Shown: positions 1 through 10,859, counted from the stretch's first letter. The stretch is DNA of 64,000 bases from Corydoras sp. C115 (GCA_019802505.1 JAFMOC010000007.1:4796001-4860000); one strand, 5' to 3'. Numbers and translations: made by a program. Notes: generated by a model not told the origin, from the letters alone.

Positions 1-340
1 ACTAGAGCGAAGTGAATGTGTTGGAGTGTATTTTGGAAATATAGATTGAAGGTAAGAGGGGTCAGATCCAGAGATTGTTCTGTAGGCCAGAGTCAGTGCT
101 TCGTACTGAATGCAAGCAGCTACAGATAGCCAATGAAGAAAGATGAGAGGTGGAGTGACATGAGTGCACTTGGGTTGGTTGAACACAAGTTAAACTGCCG
201 AGTTTTGAATCAGTTGTAAAGGCCTGATTGTGCAAGCAATGCATTACAGTAATTGAGCCAGGATAGGATGAGGGCTTGGACTAAAAGCTGAGTAGCATGT
301 TCAGTGAAGAAAGGTCTTCCTGATGTTGTACCTGAATATT
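1..340. repeat. degenerate interspersed repeat
   Basis: The left edge (gtcagatccagagattg, ttgaatcagttgtaaagg, cctgattgtgcaagcaatg, attacagtaattgagcc) resembles a family common in fish genomes with wording such as gcctgatggcgcagg and ttgcagtagtccag. It lies in the dystonin intron. Family assignment is from memory. Confidence 0.4.
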
Positions 341-418
341 TGTAGGACATCATATTTCATATTTTAATGATTAAAATTGGCACTCTTAATAAATGAAAAG
401 GCATTTGTTTTTACTCAC

Positions 419-525
419 ATTCGCGCTAATACCCTCGACACCCTCTGGTACTTTAGGGAAGACATCATATAAGGTTGATACATAAGTAATAACGGATTTC
501 TCATCTGGAGATGTGACGTCTACAT
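419..525 (-). CDS. dst: dystonin exon: end of CH2 and linker to the plakin domain
   Basis: This 107-bp exon completes CH2 and starts the linker towards the plakin/spectrin-repeat region. Its first two bases complete a split Asp codon, giving DVDVTSPDEKSVITYVS, then LYDVFPKVPEG and EGISAN. The acceptor reads ...ttggacag and the donor is gtgagtaa, a strong consensus; the exon ends in phase 0. PDEKSVITYVS is the last helix of spectraplakin CH2 domains. It is the most 3' dystonin exon here, and the gene continues beyond the left edge. Nothing is broken. Confidence 0.92.
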
Positions 526-800
526 CTGTCCAAATTAGAGAAAAAAAGACATCAGTCCATACAAAGCTGATGACCCAGTGTTTTTCTGATTATAAATTCA
601 TTTTACACTTCATCATAATCATTATCATAATATAATGGGTGGTCTTATATACTTGGAAGTTCCTTTGGCAATTGTTGATTAATAATACTGGCAAATCACA
701 AAAATATTTAGTATCTGATGGAAAGGTTTAAACACTGTATTTTTCTCTGACTACAGAAATTAAAAAGGCCATAATGAACACCTGTATCTATGATACTTAC

Positions 801-913
801 CCTCCGGGTCCAGAAGCCGAGCCACTCCTAACCGTTCAGCCACAGAGAATGCATGCTCCAAGTTCGATCTGCTACTCTGTATTGATATTTTGCTCATATC
901 TACTAGATCAGGC
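801..913 (-). CDS. dst: dystonin exon: middle of CH2
   Basis: This 113-bp exon completes the Arg codon split from the previous exon and reads RPDLVDMSKISIQ, then NLEHAFSVAERLGVARLLDPE, ending one base into an Asp codon. PDLVDM and the NLEHAF...AERLGV helix are characteristic of CH2 in actin-crosslinking proteins. The acceptor follows a polypyrimidine run (cttttttcag), and the donor is gtaagtat. Phases agree with both neighbours (enters with 2 bases carried over, leaves with 1). A 275-bp intron separates it from the next exon. VARLLDPED is closer to mammalian dystonin and plectin than to MACF1, as far as I recall. Confidence 0.93.
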
Positions 914-2247
914 CTGAAAAAAGAAATATTATACTCTGTGTGGTTTTGGTATTCATATCTTTATTTTTTACTTCCAAAAACAAATAGCTTACTCTTTAGC
1001 ATATTTTCTGTAATTATGTTCATTTGTGTGCAACCAATATTAAGTCTAATTCTCAGCTATACCAATATACAGCTTCCGTATAAATCATAAGTTACTATCT
1101 ACAGAAGCAAAAATAGGACATTATTGGACAGTTATTTTTAGAATAGGAAATCTGTGCCCAATAAATATTTCCCATGGGTAAATACGCACACCATGGTTTC
1201 TGTCACCTCAAGCAGATTTTTTTCCTTTTTTCAAGTATTAGATCGTGCCAGTTAACTTCTGTAATGCACACCCAAGACGGTCTCCTTTAGGCATCACTTT
1301 TCAGACACAGAACTTTTAGTGATTTTACAAGAGTTTCAGAAGACTTTAGAATAATGTAATCTTGAAAATCATGCACTTGTGATGTTGAATTTAGATTAAG
1401 TCCTTGCTGTCATGAATAGTGAAATAAAGTGCATTCTAATACATTAAAAAACAGAAATGTGAATTTCCCATTTGTGAGACAAATAAAGGTCTATCTTATC
1501 TTAAATTCCTTATGCCAATAATACAAAATCAGTGATTTGTAATAAAATGTAATGTATTAAAATGGACATCTAGAAGCTTTTTGGGTCTTTAGGCCCACAC
1601 TAAACATGATTCTGCAGCAGAAATTTCTACCAGCCTGACACTGTATTTCTTCTCCAAACATAACACATCTCCTTGTTTATAGTGTGGTACACATTAAAAA
1701 TGTAAAAAACTCAAACTTTAACAAAATGTATTAAAATATTAGATTTTTACTTTATTAATGCATTTCTATCAAATGTCTTCTCTTTTAAAGATGTTTTTGT
1801 CACAAAAAAAATATATTCATAATAAATTATCATAATTAGCAATTATGCACAAAACAAGGAGTATTTTTTTATATTAAACAGAACACAAAAACCATAAATT
1901 TGTACCAGACTATGACATCAAATCTCAAAGCCATGGGAATTAAGGATCTATTTTCTAATAACCCATATTATAATGGTCTCTTCCAATTAAGCCTAAAACT
2001 TTACAAAGCTCTGTGCAGGAAACTAAAATTCATTCACACCAAACTGTAGTTTAATAAAACAGGAAAACTCCTTGCTTAAATTGGTGTTTTAAAGATTACA
2101 TTTTACAAATGTTTAGAAATTTGGAACTAAGGGCAACTAATTAAAACATTGAATAATCTGAGGAATGACCACATAATTTTGTATATATATTAAAAATACA
2201 TTAAAGAAGGAATGACAACAATGAAATAAAAATAAACATTTCCATAC
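914..2247. other. intron, no gene seen
   Basis: AT-rich intron between two CH2 exons. The only recognisable piece is near 1455-1500 (gtgaatttcccatttgtgag then aaataaaggtctatcttatc), which looks like the 3' tail of a non-LTR retroposon; a better copy lies at 12597-12671. Confidence 0.6.
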
Positions 2248-2414
2248 CTGTACTTGTGAATTATAGCATTAAACAGTCTTCCATCCTTCCAAGAGGTAGT
2301 GAAGTTATCACAGCGGACCCCAACATAGCCTTCAGTCATCTGCTGGGACCACAGCAGAAGCCTCTCCTTAGCTGTCATGTCCTCAGACTCTCCAGTGACA
2401 TGGATGTCCGAGAT
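2248..2414 (-). CDS. dst: dystonin exon: linker between CH domains and start of CH2
   Basis: This 167-bp exon starts in phase 0 with ISDIHVTGESEDMTAKE, the linker between CH1 and CH2. It continues through RLLLWSQQMTEGY, VRCDNFTTSWKDGRLFNAI and IHKYR, whose last codon is split. The W in LLLWSQ and the DNFT-SWKDGRLFNAIIH block are the conserved CH2 core. The acceptor is cccccactatag and the donor gtatgg. Because it opens in phase 0, it can accept both the last CH1 exon (17085) and the internal membrane-targeted first exon (6726). It is therefore the branch point between full-length and CH2-only products. Confidence 0.95.
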
Positions 2415-2644
2415 CTATAGTGGGGGAAAAAATGACCTGATCATCTACAATATAAAGCTTATGTTTTTCTGTATACACACATATGTAATGAAATAGCATA
2501 CAGTTACAAAAAATGCTTTACATGTATTAATATCTTGACGTGTAAAAATATTGACTGGCCCTCACAGAGCCATGACTATCAAAAACCTTTGGACTTTACT
2601 TAAATAGCGTAGAGTTTGACCAGTCAAATGCTCTTCTGGTTAAA

Positions 2645-2780
2645 TTAGAAAAAAAATTCCAGACACACAAAGTAGTAGAAGCTGTTATAGTTGCAAATGG
2701 ACCAGCTTAGAATGGGATGTCAGAATTGGATATGTAATGTAAAGGTGTCCCAATACTTCTGTCAACATAATGTATCTGTC
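2645..2780. mobile_element. Tc1/mariner end fragment
   Basis: The stretch ending in aaggtgtcccaatacttctg resembles the terminal region of fish Tc1-like elements (gtcccaatacttttgtc). Only about 130 bp remains and no transposase reading frame survives. Confidence 0.4.
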
Positions 2781-4131
2781 TAACTGTTAGGAGTGCCAGG
2801 CCACATCTAATTAGCTATTGTTAATTGGCTATTGTTTGGTTTCCTCATTTAGTTGATTAACTGTGTTTCCTTATTTGTCACGGTCTGGTCATGTCTTTAG
2901 TTCTTTTTATTTATATACGTCCTGTTTCCTGTTTTCCACAGACCAGCATTTATTTGTTTGAGGTTACGCATTGTCCACTCCGTTGTGTTCTCTTTCTCTT
3001 TATATAAAGCCACTGTAAGCTTGCCCATTGCCTGTCTCCACATGGCGTGTTTCTGCGCTTCATCTCTGCAAGTTTATGCACAGCCCTTTCACTCAGGCCG
3101 GTGGCTATTTGTGAAACTAACAATCATTTATCACAGAACAAAGACTCCTCTTTAACTGCATTGTGTTGAAGAACCTTATCTATAAGTTAGGCAATGACAC
3201 AGAAGATACACAGTGCATGTTTTGCTGTGGAGCCGCTAATCTGTGCTCACTCATTGTTTATATTTATATAGCTCATGGTTTCCATACAGCAAACAAACCC
3301 ACGAATAGGTTTGTTATTAAAACTTTTAACTATAATCAACTCAGAGCTGATAAAACCAATATTATCAAACTACATAAGATTGATCCTAAGCACGTATTAG
3401 TTTGAATTAATAATTATGAAATTATTACTGATATAAATTTTAAACTTCTCCAGCTAAATTAAACCAAGGAGCAAAGAGCAAATCAAAATAGCAAAATAAA
3501 TTACCAAAGATGACCATGTACTGTGGCTAAACTCACCCAGCACACAACAACTGAACACAACAGCAGCTGAAATGTGAGAAAGTCGGCAACATTGACAACC
3601 TTTAAATCAAGTTTGTTTAGAGGGAAAACTAATCTATTTACTAGTTTTGTGAATAAGAGTGGGTTTAAATAAATCCTTCCAGTCACCCATTGTCCTAAAC
3701 AGTGGGTGACTGTAAAGATTTATTTAAGTAATCAAAAGATATTTTTCTATTCACATTAACCACAGATTAGACAATATTTTTGAAAAAGCCAAAGTGTTTA
3801 AAACTGTCTAATGAATCATATAGTCATCTAGTGCCAACATTTAATATTAAACAGCAGACACATATTGGCCACTTTATAAGTTACACCTAATTTCTTCTCT
3901 CACTGTTCAACATTTTCTCTTACAACATACATGTACTTTGAAATTATAATTAATTAATATTAATTAATTAATATAGCTGTTCCTTCTATATATTTTCTTA
4001 GTGCTTTTACTGTAGTTGATGTACCGTATCTAACATTTTACTTTAACTTATATTAGATTCTGATTTAGTAAAGAGAAACAGTCTAAACTTTTTCTCATTT
4101 AACATAAGACTGCATTCCCCTCATCACTATT
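2781..4131. other. intron, nothing clear
   Basis: AT-rich intronic DNA. Short open frames at 2958-3405 (plus) and 3501-3686 (minus) have no family features, no codon bias and no splice support. A short palindromic aattaattaatattaattaattaat run lies near 3949-3973. Confidence 0.5.
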
Positions 4132-4139
4132 GTTTAAAG

Positions 4140-5154
4140 CAGTGCTTCTCAAATAGTGGGGCGCGCCCCCCTGGGGGGGCGCAGTGCGGTGCCTGGGGGG
4201 GCGCATAACAAGAAATCACAGAGCAAGTGATATTAAGTGTACTGAACAAACCCTCAAAGAGACAACATGGAGAAATATTTAACAGAGATGGCTGAGAGAA
4301 AGGCGGAGAGAGACGATGATAATGAGACCAACAAAAATCAACCGAAAGTTAAAACGAGGAAAGTGTATGTAGCGCTTGGTTTCACTGTAACGAAGGGGGG
4401 AGACGAAGAAAGAGCGGCGTGTCTTCTGTGTCTTTAAATGTTGGCAGCGGACAGCGTGAAATAAATGACATAAAAATAAATGCGTGAATAAATGACAAAA
4501 AAGTGAAGTAAGACATTACACCCCGATAACGCTGATAAGCCGCTTGAGTTTTTAATCGAAAACGTGACGCGTACAGCCAGCAATTATAACGCGTTATGAA
4601 AGCTACTTCAGAAAAGCAGTGCGCTGCTAAACGGACGCGTTGGAGACATTTGTTCTGACTTCCTAATTTTGATTAAAAAAAACAGCACAAATTGTTGTAT
4701 TCATTTTTGTTTTGTAGGTTAAAGTGTTAATAAATTGTGTTCCTGAATTAATGTTGCTGATGAATTTGAATTTATTATTATTTATTGATTTTATTTCATT
4801 TATTTTTTCAAATTTTTCAGTATCAAATGCCAGTCAGTTCAAAAATGTTTCTAGTTTGAATAAGGATTTCATTCGTTTCTGTTACAAACTAAAAACAAAG
4901 TTAAAATTATTCTTTGTTCTAAGTTGATCTATATTTCTTTCTTTTTTGTTTTCTTTAAACAAAAGAGGGGTACTTATAAATTTATAGACAAATCATACTA
5001 CAGTGGTGTAAGAATACTTTTTCATCTCATTTTGTCATGTACGGGGGGGGGGGGGGGGGGGGGGGGGGTGGGTGTGTGTGTGTGTGTGGGGGGGGGGGCA
5101 AAAAGTTTTCTTCTTCCTAGAGGGGGCTTAACAGAAAATAATTGAGAATCACTG
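4140..5154 (+). mobile_element. hAT-type DNA transposon, dead
   Basis: Terminal inverted repeats CAGTGCTTCTCAA (left) and TTGAGAATCACTG (right) are flanked by 8-bp target duplications gtttaaag (4132-4139) and gtctaaag (5155-5162), one mismatch. Inside, from 4267, a plus-strand frame encodes MEKYLTEMAERKAE and then GFTVTKGGDEERAACLLC, which resembles the N-terminus and zinc-finger start of ZBED5/SCAND3-like hAT transposases; a stop codon follows at once. The remainder is non-coding and ends in a poly-G/GT tract. The 1,015-bp size is far short of an autonomous hAT, so this is an internally deleted relic. Confidence 0.8.
5042..5098 (+). repeat. poly-G / GT tract
   Basis: A run of about 26 G is followed by a (GT)n stretch and nine more G, inside the hAT element. 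On the plus strand this could form G-quadruplexes; on the dystonin coding strand it is poly-C. The length is likely to vary between individuals and assemblies. Confidence 0.9.
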
Positions 5155-5514
5155 GTCTAAAGTAATAAGTGACAAAACCAAATGTCCCCAGTCCCATAAG
5201 ATTTTATGAACTACTTAATCACAGGGTCTTTAGCTTTCAAAGCATATAAGGAAACCATGAATGCTTCATAATTATAATTTCCAAGTAAACTATCATACGA
5301 ATATAAGTTATAGTAACCTAAAATATTCCATATACCTTTAACGATTCAATTTAGAGGTCAAACATTAATCAGATTTGTACACTGTTTGTACATTATTGAA
5401 TCAGTTAAACATAAAAGATCCATGCATTAGCATTAATCAAGCCAGTTTGCTGCACTGTCTGGGTTTGATATGTCATTCAGCCAGTGACATAAGCGTCAAA
5501 ACTTCACAATATAC

Positions 5515-5863
5515 ATTCATTCATTCATTATCTCCCGCTTTATCCTCTATTAGGGTCGCGGTGGGGTTCCCCATGCCCATCCAGGGGAGAACGTCTCGGG
5601 CGCTGGGCAGATACACCCAGGACAGGGCGCCAATCCATCGCTGGGTACACACTAACACACTCAAACACACTCTATATGGGGCAATTTAGAGAACTCAATT
5701 AACTTGATCCATGTTTTTGGACTGTGGGAGGAAACCGGAGAACCCGGAGGAAACCCACGCGGACACGGGGAGAACATGGAAGCTCCACCCAGAGAGGGAT
5801 TCAAACCGGGAATCCCTAGCGCTGAGAGGCGAACGTGCTAACCACTAAGCCACCGTGCCGCCC
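5515..5863 (-). repeat. tRNA-derived SINE, full copy
   Basis: This is a reference copy of the abundant SINE. Read on the minus strand it starts with a tRNA-like head carrying an A box (ggcttagtggttagcac) and a B box in the gattcccggtttgaatcc segment, has a body (tttcctccgggttctccgg, tcctcccacagtccaaaaac, ggcgccctgtcctgggtgta) and ends in a (GAAT)n tail. Target duplications tcacaatatac flank it exactly (5504-5514 and 5864-5874). Open frames inside it (for example 5375-5689) are shadows of the repeat. Confidence 0.9.
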
Positions 5864-5874
5864 TCACAATATAC

Positions 5875-6725
5875 AGTAGTTAATATAAATATGTATTTAC
5901 TACTTAAGCACAGCAGACATAAAATATGTATGGGATCTTAAAGCCTTTATGTCAGTGTCTTTCAGCACACTGACTATTTATTATGCAAAGTTACACTGCT
6001 GATAAGGGAAAAAAACAGCCATATGTTTAGCAGACAGATATATGCCATCTGTAATACTATCTTTTGGACAGACAGTGAATGTAGACTACCGACATTAACC
6101 ACACTGAAATTAGCTAGCTGGACATTGTAACACTTAAACACAGATCTCCCTTGTGAGTGCTTTGAACTATGTTTCCTAGGTTGCATGACTTCATCTTGTT
6201 GCGCAATCTGGTTGCATTTCAAGAGGACGTCGTTATTTAGTCATTGGGTCAAAAATTACGAACGGTCACTACCGCCTGCGCATCAAGTTGATTTGGAGGG
6301 AGATTAAAAAGGTAAATTGGTTCATGAACATTATATAATCCTCTATAATCCTAGGTAACACAAAGATCCACTAATTGATAGACCAGGGGCTAAAAATAGG
6401 CACCACTGCCAATGAACTCAGTGCTGATTGCCCCACGGAACATTGCAAATGTTGTTTATTACTAATACACTTTTTAAGCTACAGAATATATATGTCAAAG
6501 GGAAGATCCATGTCTTTACAATTCTATTCCAAAACAATAGAAAAGATATGAGGGAATTCATTTTACAATTGAATCATCCTGCCCCACTTTTGAAAAATGT
6601 TTGTAAAGTGGATTTAAAATGAATTTTGGAACACAGGTCATGCACAGCTTACAGTCGAACTCAAAAAAAGCAAAAAGCTAAACAAACAAACCTAAAATAT
6701 ATTCATGTTCTATATTCTTTAATAC
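5875..6725. other. intron downstream of the isoform-3 exon
   Basis: AT-rich sequence with no recognisable element. Short open frames (5974-6222 minus, 6428-6622 plus) show nothing family-like. Confidence 0.5.
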
Positions 6726-7427
6726 CTCAGCTGGTTTAGGATACTCTAGCAACTTCTGAGTTGTGATGAGAGAATCTTGGAAAATGGGTCCTTCTGATCC
6801 ACCAGAACATGTGTATGCTCTTTTTCTTTTCCTGTGTACTTGGTTGTCACATATAATCCCACAAAGCCCTTTAATGTTCTCCAGCTGGTTAATAACACCA
6901 GACCTATAAGAGCTGTTTCTGCCCAGTGTGTAGAGCAAATGCTCCACAGCACCAAAGCTTACAGCCCTCTGTAGCTGCCTTTGAAGCAGCCTTTTCCTCA
7001 GAAGCTCATCTTTAGGAGCAACACGTTTAGAAATGTTTGTAACTTTGTGATGGATGCACCTATGTTGATCTCTCTCAGAAAGCCTAACACGTCGTTGTCT
7101 GCATGTTTTGAGAACTTGAACTTCTCCGACATAAATGCCTTGGCTAACTTCATCTTGCTCCAGCCTCAGTGTTGTGGTTCCAGATACCAGCTCATCCTGT
7201 GCTGGTATCTGGAAGCTCTGCTCTGTAGCAATACAGAACATCTCATCTTTCCCATCTTGGTTTCTTGGAGAGTAACCGGTCTGAAATTCCCCTGACTTTC
7301 TGTTCATTCTTCTTTGGAAGTACCGCCGGCCTCTAAGCTCCTTCTGTGGGGGACTGAGGGGTGCCCTTTTAGGATCAATAGAACAGTCATCTTTAGGACC
7401 TCTTACACATCCACACACGTTGCCCAT
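6726..7427 (-). CDS. dst: dystonin alternative first exon, isoform-3 type, with a lipid-anchor signal
   Basis: An open frame of 234 codons starts MGNVCGCVRGPKDD: Gly2 is a canonical N-myristoylation site, and Cys5 and Cys7 are likely palmitoylation sites, so the product should sit on membranes. It is rich in Arg/Lys, with GRRYFQRR near residue 33 and LLRKRLLQRQLQRAVSFGAVEHLL around residues 135-165 as the most conserved-looking part. It ends ...YPKPAE at a gtatta donor in phase 0, compatible with the CH2 exon at 2414. The gene position, after CH1 and before CH2, matches mammalian dystonin isoform 3, recalled as having a myristoylation motif and only CH2. An in-frame Met six codons upstream exists, but only the Gly2 start makes lipid attachment possible. 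No relation to a transposon is visible. Confidence 0.8.
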
Positions 7428-7960
7428 GACTTCTTCACACTCCACACGTGTGAAAATGCTTCTTTCATTTAAAATGAGAAAGTTATCTCAATAGTAAAAG
7501 ACATTTTCAAGCATCACTTTATCCCAGGTCAGTTTGAATAGTAGTCCATTGTCCCAGTTTAGTTCCTGCAGTCGTTGCTCTGTTGCTCTCCCTGTTGCTC
7601 TTGAGGTTTCACTCTCTGAGTTTTTAAAGCACTGTGCTAACGCGTTGCAAAGCTCATGTTCCTGTTCCCAATCCGTTGAGCTTACTCGGCTCAGTGCCTG
7701 CATACTCGAGTCCCTGTTGACCTTTGAAACTGCTCCCTTTGCCCCACCAGTATAAAAAAGGGGCAAGGCAATGTAAACTTGCAAACAACACATTTACTGT
7801 GCCATTAATGCCTCCAGTCAGCCATGAGACAATAAAGTGGCAGGACAATATACAGTGGGTAAAAGCAAAAGCACTGCTCAGCACATTGAGCTCCTCGGAT
7901 CACGTAAATATTCACATGACCTTTAAAAATAACAGAGCAAAGGGACTATAATAACTAAAC
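7428..7960 (-). promoter_or_regulatory. putative promoter and leader region of the isoform-3 start
   Basis: The half kilobase upstream of the membrane-targeted first exon is less AT-rich than the intron around it and must hold the promoter and leader if that exon is transcribed independently. No TATA box is visible on the minus strand; a TATAAAAAAGG string at about 7751 lies on the plus strand and may be fortuitous. The assignment is inferred from position. Confidence 0.35.
7488..7703 (-). CDS. possible upstream ORF ahead of the isoform-3 exon
   Basis: A 71-codon frame (plus stop) lies just upstream of the isoform-3 start, ending about 60 bases before it. It includes SSTDWEQEHELCNALAQ and TEQRLQELNWDNGLLF, with Leu, Gln and Glu composition more typical of coding DNA than of the AT-rich surroundings. 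It could be a translated leader ORF, an extra 5' coding exon in another frame, or chance in a GC-richer promoter segment. I do not recognise the peptide. There is no intervening splice site I would trust. Confidence 0.3.
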   Translation of the reverse strand: MQALSRVSSTDWEQEHELCNALAQCFKNSESETSRATGRATEQRLQELNWDNGLLFKLTWDKVMLENVFYY

Positions 7961-8714
7961 GACCTGGGTTGACGTGATCACAAATGACAAAGGATTATAC
8001 ATGCTGGTACTAACTGATTTATGTAAGTTTTCATCTATTAACTTTAGCTTTCCTGGAATTTTTTTATCCTGAGAACAGCAGCCCCCTGTTGGTGTAACCA
8101 TTAGGCAGCTATTGACATGCATAACAACTCACAGCCCAACCACCCCCACAGTCTAACAGGTGAATTGCTAACCATGGGTGAAAAGTTAAAGTGAAAAAAA
8201 AACAAGAGCGTGATGCAATAACAGCCTTTCTTCAATAAAATTTAATCTGCAAAAGTACACCTGTAGAAAATGCAGCACCGAGAAACACCAGAGGTGTAAA
8301 AAGTGTTAGATTAAAATAAAATAATTAAAAAAATGGTTTTGAATAAAATCAAATGATAGGTGTTTGTGTTTTAGCAATAAAACTTGTGCATTAGACATTA
8401 ATTGACTGATTCATTGAAGGTGCTCTTCGCGGCATGCTAAAAGACTTACCGCAGTGCATGTCTTTTACCATGGCGTCTGTCTTTTAAAGAACGTTCTGAT
8501 GTTAACAGCAAAAAATAGATATAAGTAAACATTTTATTATTAATGTTTGTATAATAAATAACATATTCATTGACTGGGCTCACTAAAAGGCATGCGCCAA
8601 GCTAAGGTTTTATTGCTGAAACCTATCATTTGACTGCATAAATATTAGTGTATTTTTTATTCTCATATTCTCATTTTTATTCTCTAAACTAAACTAAAAT
8701 GGAATGAAAAATCC

Positions 8715-9498
8715 TGTTACAAGAGCCGGGGTGCCATGCTAAGAAGCGAGCCAGACGACCAGGTAAGCAACCAAGAAGTCTTTTATTCAGTGAATAAGCG
8801 GGAACCCCGCTGAAGGCACGGCGGGACATGCCGGGAGCAAAATATTAACCAAACAAATAAAGAAAAAGCAAACAACCACCCGACAAAACATACACGACAT
8901 AAAACATATTCGGAGAACCGTAGTCGACTATGAACCTCATAGTCGAATGTACCATTTTGACCACATGGGGTGCCCATGGCTGCTGCTAAGCATTAGGTTT
9001 TACATGAAATGTCTTTGTTTTCATTATATATATATAGCCTTTTGTCAAATAAAATCATTCTAATTTTTAGGTTTTTTTTAGGTTTTTCCTTTGAAGTGGA
9101 AAAAAGTCCAGAACGGGGATCCCATTTACGGTGCTCTAGAAAAACAAGTAAAGTATTTTTAAAAAATCTTTTTTAAAAACCACGCTTATAGCGCCATCTT
9201 GTGGTGAAATTTTAACTGATTCGACTATCAGTTGACTATAGGGAAAATCTGACGAATCAGATTCGACTATGAAAATCCTTTGTTGAATACACCCCTAATA
9301 TATATAATGCTGGCCTGCTGACTCAGGGCGCATGCGCGCTTTAAGTGTAGTCAGCAGGCCACATGTGATTAGGTAGGCCACATGTGATTAGGACCCAATC
9401 CCAGCTCTAGGGGATGGGCCCTACCTACGGGAACCCCGAACAGCCAAAACCGAAATAATAAAACAGGGCGGAGTGGCCTAGCACTCCCAACCCTGACA
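8715..9498 (-). repeat. 3' LTR of the element, with a foreign insert
   Basis: Read on the minus strand it starts TGTCAGGGTTGGGAGTGC and ends CTTGTAACA. Without the roughly 385-bp insert it is about 400 bp, agreeing with the 412-bp solo LTR at 19188. It carries a TATA-rich stretch after the gcgcatgcgccctgagtcagc motif and a polyadenylation-like aataaa. Confidence 0.8.
8912..9297. mobile_element. hAT-like insert inside the LTR
   Basis: LTR similarity breaks off after acatat near 8912 and resumes at the tatatataatgctggcc stretch. The insert contains repeated tagtcgactat / atagtcgaat words and, read from its right end, starts TAGGGGTGTATTCAACAAAG, typical of fish hAT MITE termini. The left terminus is not recognisable, so the copy is probably truncated. 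No coding frame. Confidence 0.5.
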
Positions 9499-9516
9499 TA
9501 TCACCCCCTCAAAACA
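9499..9516 (-). other. polypurine tract of the LTR element
   Basis: On the minus strand a purine-rich run around GAGGGGGTGATA ends immediately before the TGTCAGG of the 3' LTR, the expected place for the plus-strand primer. This fixes the element's orientation as minus. Confidence 0.6.
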
Positions 9517-9757
9517 ACCGAAATGAAGAAAAAACAAAAGAAAAGAAAAAGAAAGGGGAAAAGAAAAAAAAACAAACGTAACCCTTTGAGAGTGTGAGGG
9601 GGACGCGACCCTTCGAGAGCGCGAGGGCAACGTGACCCCTTGAGGATGCAGGGATGACGTGACCCTTTGTGAGCGCGGCGGCGCCGCAACCCTTTGAGAG
9701 TGCGAGGGCAACGTGGCCTATTGGGGCCGATACCTGCGGGCACAGTCGCCAAAGAGA

Positions 9758-10320
9758 CTCCCGCGGACTCGGGTGCTGGAGAGCACAACGCGGACTCGGG
9801 TGCTGGAGGGCACAACGCGGACTCGGGTGCTGGAGGGCACAACGCAAACTCGGGTGCTGGAGGGCACAACGCAAACTCGGGTGCTGGAGGGCACAACGCG
9901 GCTCGGGTGCTGGAGGGCACAACGCGGCTCGGGTGCTGGAGGGCACAACGCGGACTCGGGTGCTGGAGTGCACAACGCGGACTCGGGTGCTGGAGTGCAC
10001 AACGCGGACTCGGGTGCTGGAGGGCACAACGCGGACTCGGGTGCTGGAGGGCACAACGCGGACTCGGGTGCTGGAGGGCACAACGCGGACTTGGGTGCTG
10101 AAGAGCACAACGCGGACTCGGGTGCTGGAGAGCACAACGCGGACTCGGGTGCTGGAGTGCACAACGCGGACTCGGGTGCTGGAGGGCACAACGCAAACTC
10201 GGGTGCTGGAGGGCACAACGCGGACTTGGGTGCTGGAGAGCACAACGCGGACTCGGGTGCTGGAGAGCACAACGCGGACTCGGGTGCTGGAGCTGCCAAC
10301 GCGGACTCTGGCGCTGGAGG
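9758..10320 (-). repeat. 27-bp tandem repeat array, 21 copies
   Basis: A unit of the type gactcgggtgctggagggcacaacgcg repeats 21 times (counted on the gggtgctg or gcgctgg core); two units near 9898-9945 are 24 bp. Changes are mostly in gggc/gagc/gtgc and gcgg/gcaa. As the unit is a multiple of three and stop-free, all frames stay open; the minus strand gives a nine-residue ALCPPAPES-like repeat. It is the core of the retroelement interior. Confidence 0.92.
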
Positions 10321-10859
10321 TACTACAGTGGGTTGTGGTGTGGAGGGGAGCGCGACCATAGGGGCAACCGGGGTACACGCGACCGCAGAGATGACCCGAG
10401 TGAACACGAGCGCAGAGGTGACCCGAGTGAACGCAAGCGTCACACAGTCCTGGTCCATATGCTGGGTATCCGGAATCGAGTCCTTTGTCACCTGAGCGGC
10501 GGGCAAACTGTCCAGAGCAGGGGTAAGCTGGTACCGGCCGATAGGCACACAGTCCAACGCGGGCGGCCCATGGACCAGAGCGGCTGTGAAGTGGTCCCAT
10601 ACGGGGATCTTCAGTGACCACAGCCTCCCCTTCGGACCACTGGATTGACCCTCCTGAGCTCCACCGGACACCTTGCTCTCTCTCTACGCCTCCTCGACAC
10701 ACAAAGAGAGAGCCAGTACCACAGCAACCCCACACAGTAATAGGTCCTGGTCTACCGAGGCAGGAACCGAGCAACGGACGCAACCCGAACGGAACCTGGA
10801 CGGCTCGGGACGGAACGCGACTGATGCAGACCGGGACCCGTAGCCCGAATTGGTGCCCC

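Noticed and set aside
419..2414. Assignment of the CH exons to macf1 or plectin
   Set aside because: Macf1 lacks the LLDPEDVDV / NFTT-W-DG-LFNAIIHKYR wording as I recall, and plectin lacks the isoform-1 and isoform-2 starts seen here; dystonin fits all parts.
5375..5689. Open frames repeated across the window with SHSPKTWIKSIEFSKLPH or SIRVAVGFPMPIQGR wording
   Set aside because: They are translations of the abundant SINE in either direction (also near 15305, 19509, 41603, 52186, 55037, 58104 and 61301).
6981..7295. Plus-strand 104-codon frame opposite the isoform-3 exon
   Set aside because: It is the reverse strand of the dystonin exon, whose minus frame is longer and splices in phase.
9758..10320. 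A repeat array that could be mistaken for CRISPR
   Set aside because: Units are directly adjacent without unique spacers, lie inside an LTR element, and the genome is eukaryotic.
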